A DNA stretch of 64,000 nucleotides from positions 29,570,001-29,634,000 of the forward strand of contig NC_084891.1 in NCBI RefSeq assembly GCF_958979055.1, given 5' to 3'. The first letter of the stretch is position 1, and every line of letters begins with the position of its first letter. Positions 10,142-22,356 of this stretch are shown here, piece after piece. Made by a program: the position numbers and the translations under genes. This DNA comes from Alnus glutinosa. Its lineage: Eukaryota > Streptophyta > Magnoliopsida > Fagales > Betulaceae. The notes beneath the pieces are model-generated. The model saw only the letters and a program-made list of their open reading frames with translations, was not told where the DNA came from and searched no databases.

Positions 10142-13100
10142 CTAGTGATGATAAGCTCTAGCTCCAGCGCTGGAAATGCCATTCTTTTGGTGAATTGGAG
10201 ACTGGTGATGGTTATAGCGATGCTGATGCTTGGTATGCTCCTCTTGGCGTCTACTGGAGCCAGGCTTTGCACTGTCTTTTTTTTTAGTCGCCTTTGGTTT
10301 CACCTTGATGGTGTTGATGTTCTCTAGTTCTTTCAAAACTTCTTCCATCGATGGACGAGTTTTTGGGTCGGAGTCCAGACATCTTAGTATTAGCTGAGCT
10401 ACTTGGCACGCACCTTCGAGTGGGTAAAGTTCACCCAGTCTTGAGTCCATTATTTTCTTAAGTTTATTTTTGTGGGACAGAGATGGCTTGGCGTAGAGGA
10501 CCAGGTTCTGACTATTACTGGGCCTATTGGGGTCGTGGGCCCGTAAGCCCGTTAACATTTCCAACAATACGACCCCGAAACCGTAGACATCACTTTTTAC
10601 GTACAAATGACCTGTCAATTAGAGTATTGTGAGAACATATATATCATTAGATTCATGAAATTTAATTTAAACCATAAAATGAATTAATCAATTATGTTTG
10701 AAATAAAATGAAGATTCTGGTCTGATCCAATTGATCAAGGGTTACTAAAAATAGATTTCTAATTTGATTCCAGAAATTAACTATTGAAGGTTAATCTTTG
10801 TGTTTTTTTTTTTAATTGAAAATTGATATTACCTGTTTCAACGTATTCAGGAGCTGCATAGCCATAAGTGCCCATTACAATAGTTGTCACGTGCGAGTCT
10901 CCATTTATGGGGCCCAACTTTGCCAGTCCGAAATCAGAAAGCTTTACATTGTAGTCCTGAAAATATAAATTTAAGAAACAGTCAAAGCAATATTTAGCAT
11001 GTGATGGTATTAAAACCCTAAGGTTAATTAAAAGTATAGAAGAGATTCTTAACAATTTTACTGTTTGGATTACTGGCAATTTAGACATTAAATGTAAGTG
11101 AACTTTTTATGGGCCCACTTGTTTGAATAAGTCTTGGGCAGTTCGCCCATTGTTGAAGTAGATGGGACTCATAAAGACTTTCATATTTGTTGTTTGAATT
11201 GCTAGCAATTTGAGTAACAAATTATTGAAAATTTGAATCCTAATTAATATGTTATAGTGCTTCAAGTCAAAAAGAACTTTACCCCATCTAGCAATATATT
11301 GGACGGCTTGAAATCACGGTAGATCACAGACTTTTCTGATGTATGTAAGAAAGAGAGGCCTCGAGCTGCTCCTATTGCTATTTTAAGCCTTATATCCCAT
11401 GGAAGTGGTTCCGGAGATCCTACTGTTAATTCAGCATAGAGTTAAGCAAATGACATAATTTAATCTTCTACATTTTCCAAAAACAAAGATAAGAAAGGAA
11501 ATTTGCAGGGAATTTGTTTTATTTTATTTTATTTTTTTCAAGTTGTAGATATGCTTCTTACTTCTGAAAAGGTGGTTCTCCAAGCTTCCCTTCTGCATGT
11601 ATTCGTATACAAGAAGGTATTCTTTATCTTCCCAACAGTAGCCCAGGAGCTTAACCAAGTTGGGGTGAGAGAACTTCCCCAAGAATTTCACTTCTGCCTG
11701 TACCCACAAATACATGTACTCAAATTCACTTCTATCTTAACTTGTATTTATAATTGCCTTTCTATGATACAAATCCTCTATTTCTATCATAAATGTGTTA
11801 ATTATCACTAGTCTCAATCATTTGTTAATCTTTGCTTTTGTATTAAAGTGTGAGCCCACATGCAAACTGATTGATTATCACTTTATTGCATTTGATTTTT
11901 ATGATTTCGAAATTCAGGGTCTAAAATATTCTTTGTAACATATAAAAGATATTGAGCTGATCCTAGAATATTGTTTACTTTTTATTAGACACATAACATA
12001 TCATGTATGTTTGTTAAATACATCTAATGTAAAACTAAAAGAGTAATATTAAATACTACCATTTCATTTTATTATACTGATGTGACAGTGCTTATCATGT
12101 ATCATTTAAAAAAAATAATAATAATAATTCAAGGGTTGATAATAGTGACATACCAACTCATTGTAATAGAAATGAGGTTGAGATATAATATATTTATCTT
12201 TACTCTAAACCACAAATTTCTAGTTACTTTTGCATTAAAGGAAAATCTAACCCAAGCCTATATAATATGAACACAAATTAGCTACAAAGTAGTTTGTTGC
12301 TAATTTTTATAAACCAGTTAAATAAAGTGAGATTTTATTTGTATGTGTTTCTAGGCACATGCTTAGTGGCATATGTTCATTAGCATATATTATTCACATA
12401 TTTTTTTTAATAATATGTATTTTTCGCATGCTTTAAAAGAACACATATCAATTTATTAAACTGATTTGTAAAATTTAGCTACAAACTTAGCTAATTTTTT
12501 ACTGTTAATATATATTCAATGTGATCAGGCTCATTTGGTCAACTAGAAAAACATGTGCTTAATCGGTGGGTCTTCCAATTGTAAGTTGGACTGACTTTTT
12601 GGTACCAAGAAATAAAAAAACAAAAAATAAAAATACTGAACCTACGGACGTAGGTGCCCAAAAGCCGTAACCCTTGAATTGGCCTAGCTAGGTAGATTGG
12701 AACAAGACAATTTCATACGATGTTGACGTTGAATATGAACAAAGACAAACATGAATCATACATACCACCCATTCTTTCAACCCTTGGGGGCTATCAGGGT
12801 TCGATTTCTTCACAGCAACAGCTATTCCGACGCCGACCTTGGACGGTGCATATGTGGTCTCGTCCAGCCAACCCTTGAAAACCCTTCCAAACCCTCCCTC
12901 GCCGAGCACTGTATCCGGTCTGAAATTTCGTGTCGCACACTTCAGCTCTGCCAGTCTGAATATTTTCAAGTTTGGCGTGATCACCTTTCCGGCCTGAGGC
13001 CTTTCCTCAACGTTAACGTTGCTTTGGCCTCCCAATTCAACCACGTTTCCGTTTTGGGCTGCATTGCTGTGGCTTCTAATTGGGGTCCCTTCTATTTGTT

Positions 13101-13260
13101 TGCTATTGTTTCTTGATGTTTCTGTTTGTTGACATGAAGGGAGACTATAAAAAAGTGTTGCTTAATTCAAATGTTACTTCAAAAGCTTGATTATGGATGT
13201 CTAATCTCTATGATTTAGATATTTATAACAACACGAATTCTTGGACAACAAAGTGAGATG

Positions 13261-13301
<41 letters not shown>

Positions 13302-13500
13302 AGAGAAAGAAAAACAGAAAAACCATCTGATCGATCAGTTTGCTGTTATTATCTTTGTCTTAGTTGTGCTTGGCAATATATCCAAAAGAGAAAACAAAAG
13401 AATCCGATAGAAAATGGAAGGATAACGTACCTGGGGTTGGAGTTTTGGTGGTGCTTGGGCTATGGTGATGATTCACCTGAGTTCCAAAACAGTTTCCCAT
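10142..13500 (-). CDS. PIX13-like receptor-like cytoplasmic kinase (RLCK-VII), copy B, intact
   Basis: This gene encodes a predicted membrane-anchored Ser/Thr kinase of immune signalling. Six exons join in frame to 431 residues: 13431-13500, 12766-13121, 11562-11697, 11283-11422, 10833-10956 and 10142-10611, all with GT-AG introns. The start is MGNCFG: Gly2 fits N-myristoylation and Cys4 fits palmitoylation. A longer in-frame upstream extension is ignored for that reason. The kinase domain follows [17 protein letters not shown], with glycine loop GEGGFGRV (97-104), VAVKK lysine 128, YRD (222-224, an RD kinase), DFG (242-244) and APE. The tail after about 375 is basic and His/Gln-rich. The recalled Arabidopsis match is PIX13; other RLCK-VII members such as CST are more distant. 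One oddity is that the activation-loop STRVMGT motif reads TTIVMGT, with Ile replacing Arg at 260; copy C shares this. Confidence 0.92.
13266..13297. repeat. (GA)n microsatellite in intron 1 of the kinase gene
   Basis: A pure GA dinucleotide run within the first intron of the intact PIX13-like gene, likely length-polymorphic. The corresponding intron of copy C was replaced by retrotransposon sequence. Confidence 0.9.
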
Positions 13501-13680
13501 AACGGTCACTTTTTGCTTGTGCTTCGATCTTGTCTGCTTGGATGCAGATCGATATTTATCTACCCGGTCGTCTGTGCGTGGTCTCCAAGTTCCCAGAAAG
13601 AGCAAGGAAATTTCAAGCAAGAGAAAACAATAGCATAGAGGCGTGGACCTTTCCAATAGTTCTGTCTCTTTTTTAATCTT

Positions 13681-13687
13681 GTTTATA
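13681..13687 (-). promoter_or_regulatory. candidate TATA box of the PIX13-like gene
   Basis: The minus strand reads TATAAAC about 180 bp before the ATG. Copy C keeps TATAAAC at the corresponding place (near 22541-22550) although its coding part decayed. The spacing and conservation are suggestive only; no transcript evidence is available. Confidence 0.35.
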
Positions 13688-13689
13688 TC

Positions 13690-14947
13690 GCTTGTTTTTA
13701 TTCTCAGCTCGGTTTATTTTTATTTCTTGCCCCTAAATTGTGCTAAATTATTAAGAGAGAGAAAACGTGAGAAAATGTCAAATGTGGAAGAGCTCAGGTT
13801 TGTTGAGAGGAATAATTAAAGTGGCCGGATTGTAATTTAAGATCAGAGTAAACACACAGAAGTCAAGGGCAGCGTCACCAGGACCAATCACTGTACGTAT
13901 AGTTCTCAAGCAGATGGGCCCATTGGTTGGCCCATACAAATGGGACGGAGGTCCAGGCTGGAATTCAAGTCTTCTGCTATTTGATATCATTTTAAATTGC
14001 TATTTATTTTTAAAGTTTAAATTAATAAAAAATATCAAATTTAATTATTTGTTGTTTAATATTTTCACAATCCCCTTAAGCTTAAGTTTATTATCAATTT
14101 AATCAATAAAATTGAAATTCAGCTGGTTTGGAATTATGATATGCGTCATTGTTATGAGACAGATTCTTATCTCATTGGGTTTAATTTCAATTAGAATTGG
14201 AGTCAAGTCAAACTCTAAACGGGACTATCAAAACTTTTGGCGTTCATAACACTTATGGTGGTTGGTATTGTTTTCAAGTGGGGGTGTAGATATGCTCGTT
14301 CTAATCTGTTTTCTTTCGTCTTATTTAATTAAAAAAAAAGAAAAAAGAAAAAAAAAAAGTAAACCTTCTACTTACTTTCACTTGCATGAGGTTCCACATG
14401 ATCTATCAACAAAAAGAAATGATGCAAAGTGGCGTGCAGACATGAAACACCGTACCGCGTAGACTTGGAAATAGATGTTCTCCAGTCAAATATTTGTTGC
14501 CAAAAAGAATGCCTAAATCGAAATAAACATCAGCACGTACGTACGCTGCGTTTCACGTTCGTGGCAAAAGACATTTTCTATTCCCTTTTCTTGCACTGCA
14601 TTCTATTTATACGAGATAATGAATTAACATGTCAAAACATTGTTTTCTATCAAGTAATAACGTGTTTGGCTTCTCTTATAGAAAATAGAGATATGCTTGG
14701 TGATTTTTTTTGCACGTTTCGATTATAAATTCATTATTGAATCTGTAGAATTTACGTCTAGTTTCACAAATTTAATGATGAATTTGCATTTTTTTTTGTA
14801 CGGAAATAAACATAATATATATATATATATATATATAAAATCAAATAATTCTCTAAAAAATATTGTGATTGGATTGGGTCGGTTTTGTTTGGGACTGAAC
14901 CCAGTAAAATTGAAACAATTTTGGCTTGTAAGTGTCTATATATATTT
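13690..14947. other. upstream region of kinase copy B, no gene
   Basis: The first ~130 bp match the region upstream of copy C (22600-22740). After that there is no counterpart beside copy C, so roughly 2 kb was either inserted here or lost there. No coding region was found. Confidence 0.4.
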
Positions 14948-15189
14948 GGACAGAAATTTTTTATAAATTGGTTTGTAAAAAATTTTATACAACCCACATA
15001 TAAGATTGACATGTGTCCCTTAGCATGTGAGAATCATATGTTTTTTTAATAGCATGTGATTCTCATATGCTTTTTTAATAGCATTGATTAAAAAACATGT
15101 GATTTTTAAATGTTTAAGTGACACATATCACTATTAAATATGGGTTATATGAAATTTCCTACAAACTAGTTTGTAAGAAATTTTTGTCC
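14948..15189. mobile_element. MITE of the GGACAAAAATTTC family
   Basis: This 242-bp element has long inverted ends: ggacagaaattttt on the left and, inverted, GGACAAAAATTTCTTAC on the right, followed on both arms by gtttgta and acaaccca-like words. The flanks are tatatattt and tatatatct, a 9-bp duplication with one change, which fits a Mutator-type insertion. A second copy lies at 56782-57207. Confidence 0.65.
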
Positions 15190-15549
15190 TATATATCTCA
15201 AACATATCTAATTCTAATTAAAACGGAACCAAACCTCATTGTTTTTCACATCAAGAAGATAATTGTGTAAAGTCATGAGAGAATCTAAATAATTTCATCT
15301 TTTCCAATAGTTATTGAAGTTCATATTTTACATGCCATAATTAAGAACGGAAATTGAAACTTGAACTCGTTTTGACTACGTGTGAACAAATTAAAAAGTT
15401 CATGCATCTATTGGTCCATGAACTATCTAAATCTTCTCCATAGACTTACAAAAAAATAGGAAAAAAAATCTTCCACATAGACTTTATGCATTCGGGCTTT
15501 GACAATGACTTTTATTAAATAAAAGAGAGATTGGCTACTTATTTCGCCC

Positions 15550-15975
15550 ATTATTTTATCAGGGTAAGTCTTAAGTTTAAATTTTGACTCTATAGTTTAT
15601 TCTATTTCAGTTAAATATTTCATGTGTTAGGCTTTATTTGTTGATGAAGAGTTTGAACCTACACGTGAAAGAAATTGTTAAAGTATAAGTATATATTGTC
15701 AGAAACTATATTTTTGTCCAACAATGCTGACATGACAGTCTCAAACCAGCCATTGGATCAGTCATTGTAAAAAAAAATATTCAAAGATTAATTTGGATTA
15801 CCACGCTAACATTGTGAAATAGTTGTAGAATAAAAATGTGGTATATAACATTACTCTTAAAGTATTATTGAGAAAAAGTTTAAATCTACACATAAATAAG
15901 AATATTAAAATATTAATTATACGATTAAATTTATATTTTTCTATCTATTTAAATTTTTAGAAATAGTATTAATAT
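15550..15975 (+). repeat. TRIM-like repeat fragment
   Basis: The segment is homologous to the TRIM-like module at 6373-6855, sharing ttaaatatttcatgtgttagg, tttgaacctacacgtg-like and attaattatacgattaaattta-like stretches. An unrelated stretch at about 15700-15865 separates its two halves. No coding capacity. Confidence 0.4.
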
Positions 15976-17325
15976 AGGGAAAGCATACGAAAAGCGACTT
16001 CCCTGCTAAGAAATTAATAAACTTTGCGTGTGTGCGTTCCCACATACCATTTCACAGAGGTAGAAGGCCTCGTCAAACCAAATTAGCCGATTTTTTCCAA
16101 CGAGTAAAAGCGTACGAAGAGGACCAACTACCAAGCGCTAGCTTGAGTAATGGCCAAGTCTGAAATGAACCTGTCAAAATTCAGGGAACAGGTCCCATTT
16201 GAGTGTTTTTCTTTCCCTAATTCAAATAAAGTATTATATTGTTGGGAAATCCACATTTTCCGACAAGGGCATTTGCCGACCAAGAATGATCCGAGCAGTC
16301 CGAGTGTCAGATGCTTCATTGACCGACAGGAGGCAATAATAGTAAGACTGATTAAATGACGCGATTAGGTAACTGACCGCCAGGAAATTTGGGATTCACT
16401 GGGAGCCCATATTTCCCCAGTGATAAGTCAATCTGTCAGTCACTATTGGGAGCGCACCCGAACACTGCTCATGCCAGAAGAGATCATATCCCTTAAAGCC
16501 AGAGTGGCTTTACCTAGCCATAATTATGACAGTCTATAAATAGCAAGATCCATGTATTAAGTTTTTTTTGGGGAACTCTCTCTCTCTCTAATACATCTGT
16601 CTAATTTGGGCATCGGAAGAGGACCGCTGGGAAAATATAATAGATACTCCATGGTTAGGGTCAATTTAGACTGTGATTAAATCTTTTAGCGCTTATTAAT
16701 AGGCCTGCAATCTTGGGGGAAAAAAAATTATACACTTGAAGTTTTTGTGAGATTTTATCTAAGAAAAACTAGGCTTATTTTTTATAAACTTACATTCAAA
16801 TTAATTACAATGTCTCCAAATTTTTTACAGTTTGGAAGGGACAATGGAGCATTGCAATTTGGATATTTGTTTGAGAAGAGTACGTGTAGTTTTCCCATAT
16901 TCTTATTCTCTAATACGATTTCAAAGTCTTTTATGCTTATTCAAGAAACGTTTGATAGATTTAAGAATTTCGATAAAGGTAGAACAAAATCTAACCGCAC
17001 TATATATGGCTCTGTTATAGGTTTTCATGTATATATGACTATGTCTTTTGAGATTAGGATTTTTTTTTATTATTATTTTTTTTGTATTTTTTTTTTTTTT
17101 TTTTTGTATTTTGTTATAGGATACATGTTTGAATCCCAAAATTTTTGGTTCTAACTTAAACTAGTCCCAAACCAAACCTAAAAATAGGTAGCAAACCTTG
17201 TCACTGAAGCGACTGACTGGCTGGCAAAAGAAGCTCTCATTCTTAAATAGAAACATGTTTTTATGAAACAAATCTTCCGGTGTATCTTGAATATTATATC
17301 TGTTGAGCGATATACTTAATTTGAT

Positions 17326-17507
17326 GAGTAATGCTACACATCATCCTCTTGTCCTCCTTTTATCACTCCAAAATTGATGTGGCTCTTAAAATTACCATTG
17401 GATCGAAATCTAATGGTGATCTATCATAAATCTAATGGTAATTTTAAGAGCCACATCAATTTTGAGGTGATAAAAGGAGGACAAGGAGATGATGTGTAGT
17501 ATTACTC
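17326..17507. mobile_element. Mutator-type MITE with perfect 9-bp TSD and paralogous empty site
   Basis: This 182-bp foldback element has inverted ends beginning GAGTAATGCTACACATCAT on the left and GAGTAATACTACACATCAT on the right (inverted). The target duplication taatttgat is perfect at 17317-17325 and 17508-17516. The duplicated paralogue has a single taatttgat at 23764-23772 with the same flanking words and no element, so the insertion postdates the duplication. It belongs with the elements at 26038, 36342, 37338, 56930 and 61364. Confidence 0.92.
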
Positions 17508-17945
17508 TAATTTGATTTATATATTAGAGATGCTCGACTGTATTTTATTATTTTTTTTTAAAAAAAATCATTATCCTGTAGAAGTTTTTCGTGTATGATG
17601 TTTACTTAAGAGGATGTGCTTGCTTATCAAACTTACTTTTTTCTCCGTTTTTATTTTTATTTTTTTTCCTGTTTTCTGTTTAGATATTTATAGTTTTATC
17701 AGAGATATATATTTTATTTTTAATAAGTAATGGATTAGAAGTAAAAACAACAAAAAGGCCAAAAAGACGAATTTTGACGTAAAGGTAGTTTCTGGATTGA
17801 CCCAGATGGCTCCAAATCAAACCTAAAAATTTATAGACCAAGGATGTCAATTGTCATGCCTCTTTAACTAGTAAATAGTTACTAGATTGATAGCAGTCAA
17901 TTCTTGCTTCCTAAATTATTGATTTGTAATTTAGGTATTAACCTT

Positions 17946-18492
17946 GCAGGGACGGTTTTGGGCAGAGAGCGGTTACGTTCTAAGGTAACCGCCCTCCTGC
18001 AAAAGGGGCTCAGGCCGAGGAAATAGGGAAAGCAAAAGAAAAAAACTGAAGAGAAAAAAGGGCACCCAAACTGAAAAGAATAAGGGGACGTGGAGGAAAT
18101 AGTTATGGCCCTGTCCATGTGTTCTACCGGCCAGTGCAGTTGAAGCCCGTTTTTCTGTTTCTTTGTTTGTTGTAATTGTTTTCTTATGCAATCTGCTCTG
18201 TTTTTTTATCTGTAAAAACTATTTTATAGTTCAGAATGTATATCCTCTCCTAGATCAAGTAGAGATTCATGTATAGTAGAGGCATCTTCTATTGTCTAGG
18301 TTATCTTTTAGTAGCTGTGGTCTGTTATGGTCTGAGTTTGACTTTGCTTAGGTGGAGGAAACTCTACCCCTTGTGCCTCTAACTTAATATATTAGGAAAT
18401 CTTTGTAACCTTAGACATTAGATCGTTTAGTCTCTTTTCTATATATTGAAATGAATTTTTGAAAAAAAAAAAAAGAAAAAAGAAAAAAAAAA
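17946..18492 (+). mobile_element. 5'-truncated LINE 3' end with A-rich tail
   Basis: The insertion is absent from the duplicated paralogue, where attaacc runs almost directly into actcaatgtcccaatc near 25100. The body includes words shared with the tails at 8802 and 58680 (caagtagag, gtctaggtta-like, ggtggaggaaactct) and ends in a long A-rich run at about 18459-18491. No complete LINE domain is encoded, and I could not fix a clear target duplication. Confidence 0.7.
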
Positions 18493-19254
18493 GACTCAAT
18501 GTCCCAATCAGATTTAATGTCACTTAGCCAATCAGCAGGGCGGCATATCTTATATATTAACTTGCAATATTGAGAAAGAATTCAAAGTTATTTTTTTTTA
18601 TTTTTTATTTTAGAGCTTTTTTAACTGGAGTTAAACCAAACTCAACAATAAAAGAAATCAAGTAGAGACCCTGAATCAGCCGTAGAATTCGTTTTGATAT
18701 ACAAGTCCACGTTGGTCTCCTTTAATGGAGATCGAAGGTGCGTATATTTTATTTATGATGAGTTAGTCGTGGAAGACTTTCAAGTTGGTAGGTAACTTAA
18801 TTTCAAATCCAACAAGATCTTCAATTTCATTATTAAATTTTACAGTAAAACCCACTCAAATGGCATTTGTCGGTGACTCTTGACTTCAGCCGTGGTGAAG
18901 ATAACAGACATCAAATACGCCGTCCAATATTGTACACTGTCCGTAAATGCCACAAGCAAAGCATCTTGTGATTTCTGCAACCCACAAATAAAGGGCGTAC
19001 CTTGAATGTCTCTGTGGGAAGTCACGACAATTTGCACAGATAGAAACTATGGTGATTTTCCAGAAATCCAACTGTTTTGTCCACACACTTGAGAAATGAT
19101 TCGGAATATTCCTATCCAGATTCAAGGTCTAGAAATAATCAGAGCCCCACCGCTCTGATTGAAGTCTCTGTAATTCTTGCAACTCTAAAAATTTACATCC
19201 TTCATGCAAAATAAACTTCTTGGATTGAGCAACGGAAGTATATATATATATATG

Positions 19255-19680
19255 AACAACCTTTTAAGGTGGTCTATCCACCCCCCTCACTATTAAGGTG
19301 GTGGACCTGGTGGTTAGCCATCAAAATGTATAGTTTAGGCAGGACGACACCCTCTCACCTTTTGAGGGGATACTTAGTCATCCCTAATGTATTGTTTGGG
19401 ACTGCCAATTATCTTCTCACCCTTTGAAGATGGTGGTCGGCCACCCTAAGTGTATGGTGTGACCAAACCTCGATAGTTCAAAGGGTAGTGTAGTACCATT
19501 CTCTACTACGCACTACTCCTAATGGCTCAGGGGTGGTACGACAATTCCAGATAACATGGGGAGGAGGGGGGGTGCGACCACTATTCGAGCGTTTAAAGGG
19601 GTGGCTGACTAACTCTTCAAAGGGTAAAACGGTAGTAAGCGACTCCTAAGGAGTTGACCAACTACTTAAGGGGATTATAA
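19255..19680. repeat. GC-richer repeat of the GGTGGCC type
   Basis: The region contains many variants of ggtggtcggccaccc, as does 24290-24515. This looks like the internal part of a non-coding DNA transposon. No ends or target duplication could be set. Confidence 0.35.
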
Positions 19681-20164
19681 GATCAATTTAGCTTGTACTT
19701 CTTTTCTTTGTTTTACATTGGAAAATACATGCACATAACCATTGAGCACGTGTAACATCTTAATTTTACATTAAAAAGATGAATAGTTCACATAGAATTT
19801 AATGAAAAAAAAAAAATTAATAGAGAGATGCTATTGAAAATTTTTTAAAGTTAGATACACTAAATTGACAGTTTTTTAACTTTAGGGGGTGAATGCAAAA
19901 GTGATAAAAGTTTACCAGGGTTAAGTAGAGTTTTCCCTAAAATAAAAAGATTGTAAAATAATATTTAAAAAAATTAGAGAGTAAAATAGATCTTTTGCTG
20001 AAGTTTGTGTTAAAAAATTAGGCATATAAGGAGCTCATAGGTACTAAGTCTCATATTTTTTTTATTAGGTTACACTGAGATTTATAAGAGATTTTAGAGA
20101 GTTCTAATTGGAACTTGACTATTTATTTTAGAATACGTAGATGTGGCTAACACTTTCACTGGAT

Positions 20165-20530
20165 CGTTACATATGGTCTCAAAACAACCCAGTAATGTCA
20201 TGTGATACAAAAGCACTGCATGACGTGACCCTGACAAGTACGTTATTAAACTCTTTTGAAAAAAAATACATTAGGGGTTTGTGACATATTAGAGGATTCT
20301 CTTTTTTTTCTTTTTTTTTTTCTCGGAAATGGAGAGAGACTAATTTATAGTTCAAGATTTTCTTTATCAAGCAGTTTATTTTTCTACACAAAAATATGGA
20401 TGCCTTTGTCTTGAGACCAGGCCTCTCATTAAATAGGTTGGACATCTTACAAGACTTCCAAATATATGAAGCTGCATGCATACCAAGACCAAAAACAAAA
20501 CTACAATTACTTATTAAGTTATAGCCGGAA
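20165..20530. repeat. 3' flank of kinase copy C, duplicated from 9620-10135
   Basis: The sequence matches the 3' flank of copy B: gttacatatggtctcaaaac-like start, aatgtcatgtgatac, ggaaatggaga-gagactaattta and cagtttatttttctacac. The MITE at 9859-10008 is missing here. Confidence 0.8.
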
Positions 20531-22356
20531 CTAGTGATGATAAGCTCTAGCTCTGGCGCCGGAAAAGCCATTCTTCTGGTGAATTGGAGACCGGTGATGG
20601 TTATAGCGATGCTGATGCTTGGTATGCTCCTCTTGGCGTCTATTGGAGCCAGGCTTTGCCCTAGCTTTTATCTCCTTTGTTTTCATCTTGATGGTATTGA
20701 TGTTTTCTAGCTCTTCCAAAACTTCTTCCATCGGTGGACATTTTTTTGGGTCGGATTCCAGACATCTTCTTATTAGGTGAGCTGCTTGGCACGCACCTTC
20801 TAGTGGGTGAAGTTCACCTAGCCTTGAGTCCATTATTTTCTTGAGTTTATTTTTGTCAGACAGAGATAGCTTGGCGTAGAGGACCAGGTTCTGACTATCA
20901 CTGGTCCTATTGGGGTCGTGGGCCCTTAAGCCTGTTAACATTTCCAACAATACGACCCCGAAACCGTAGACATCACTTTTTAAGTACAAATAACCTGTCA
21001 ATCAAAGTATTGTGAGAATATATGTATAATTAGATTCACGAAATTTAATTTGAACCATAAAATGAATCATTCATGTTTGAAATAAAATGAAGATTCTGGT
21101 CTGATCCAATTGATCAAGGGTTACTCAAAATAGATTTCTAATTTGATTCCAAAAATTAATTAGTGAAGGCAAATCTTTGATTTTTTTTTAATTGAAGATT
21201 GATATTACCTGTTTCAACGTATTCGGGAGCTGCAAAGCCGTAAGTGCCCATTACAATAGTTGTCACATGCAAGTCTCCATTTATGGGGTCCAACTTTGCC
21301 AGTCCAAAATTAGAAAACTTTACATTGTAGTCCTGAAAATGCAAATTTAAGAAACAAGCAAAGCAATATTTTGCATGTGATAGTGTTAAAACCCTAAGGT
21401 TAATTATTAAAAGTACATAAGAGATTCTCAACAACTTTATTATTTGGATTGCTAGCAATCCAGACATTAAATGTAAGAGAATTTTTATGGGCCCACTTGT
21501 CCAAATAAGTTTTAGGCAGTTTGCTCCGTTGTATATCTAGTTTGGCCAACTTAGGTAGGGCCGAACTAGATGATCCACGGTGGTAATTTCTGTCACAGGT
21601 CTTGCTAATGGAATTCTCTCCTGTATGGTTACTCCCTTTAGACAGTAAACTGTCTACCCTGGCCGTGTGCTCCTCCATCATCCTTGTTTGATCATCTGAT
21701 CTCTTGATCAATCCTTCCATCATAGTCACGAGGCCAGTAAATTGTTTTTCAAGCAAATCCACCAGTGGGTCAGCCATCAAACAACCTGGTTTTGACACCA
21801 AATTGTAAGAGTATTCGTAATTGATCGAGTAATACGCCCTTCAAGTGGAATAGAAGTCGTATTCAGCTTCTTATTCCGACCTATTTTGATAATTGAATGA
21901 AATAGCGATAGGAAATCATAGGTTCTTAGGCCTCTAAACACTAGGTTTGATAATTATTTTTGCATGCTTTTTGATTCACCCCAAACAAGGGTTTAAATAG
22001 GCTTACAATTCAGATCTAGGTCAAATCCCCACCCCTCCCCCACATAAGATTCGTAATACCAATATTACCTAAACTAGGAGAATAAAAGAGAATATTTCCC
22101 TACTAGTCCCATACGGCAGTGGAGTGAAATACTCTTTATTGTCTTATTTACTTACTAACCGACAGTGAAGTACAACTCCTTATTGAAATAAAAATAAAAT
22201 ACTAAAATGCTATTATACTTGCAATTCCCGTATCACAATCCAAAAGAGAACAAAAGAATCCAATGGAAAATGGAAGGATAACGTACCTAGGGTTGGAGTT
22301 TTGGTAGTGCTTGGGCTATGGTGATGAATCACCTGAGTTCCAAAACAGTTTCTCAT
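20531..22356 (-). pseudogene. PIX13-like RLCK-VII pseudogene, copy C (exons 2-4 deleted)
   Basis: Exon 1 (22287-22356), exon 5 (21209-21332) and exon 6 (20531-20995) correspond to those of the intact copy B with the same splice phases. Exons 2-4, which encode the glycine loop, catalytic lysine and YRD loop, are absent. In their place lies the 5' end of an LTR retrotransposon (21527-22235). Further damage fits loss of function: codon 2 is Arg, so the myristoylation glycine is gone (MRNCFG), and DFG in exon 5 reads NFG, removing the magnesium-binding Asp. Exon 6 stays open and still encodes the kinase C-lobe plus the His-rich tail. A short transcript could exist, but no active kinase could be made. 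Confidence 0.9.
21527..22235 (-). mobile_element. LTR retrotransposon 5' end (LTR, PBS, start of gag) inside kinase pseudogene C
   Basis: On the minus strand an LTR of about 430 bp runs from TGATACGGGAATTGC at 22235 to ACTCTTACA at 21804. A primer-binding-like stretch follows (TGGTGTCAAAACC, about 21788-21801), then a reading frame starting MADPLVDLLEKQF with a polar, coiled-coil-like gag N-terminus. Kinase intron 1 resumes at 22238 (atccaaaagag, matching copy B near 13380). On the other side, gag-leader sequence ends at about 21527, exactly where homology to copy B intron 4 begins. The element therefore entered intron 1 in the sense direction, and one deletion later removed its 3' part together with exons 2-4. 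The lineage is unassigned. Confidence 0.75.

Larger units (their letters stand above)
16010..19135. repeat. segmental duplication, flank of kinase unit B (pair of 22795-25935)
   Basis: This block is colinear with 22795-25935. Shared landmarks are ggccaagtctgaaatgaacc (16151 and 22927), caagaaacgtttgatagatt (16941 and 23429), ctcaatgtcccaatcagatt (18495 and 25116) and cgtggtgaagataacagac (18891 and 25675). It holds no recognisable gene; the open frames inside it are not conserved between the two copies. Differences between the copies are explained by insertions, including the MITE at 17326 and the LINE at 17946 here, and the element at 24085 in the other copy. Confidence 0.85.

Noticed and set aside
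13360..13656. Longer in-frame N-terminus for the PIX13-like kinase starting about 50 codons before MGNCFG
   Set aside because: MGNCFG is the family start with the lipidation signal. The upstream part is low in coding character, and the CDS exon ends at 13431 at a GT donor.
14697..15012. Open frames with IYIYIY runs near 14820 and 52720
   Set aside because: They are translations of TA microsatellites, not proteins.
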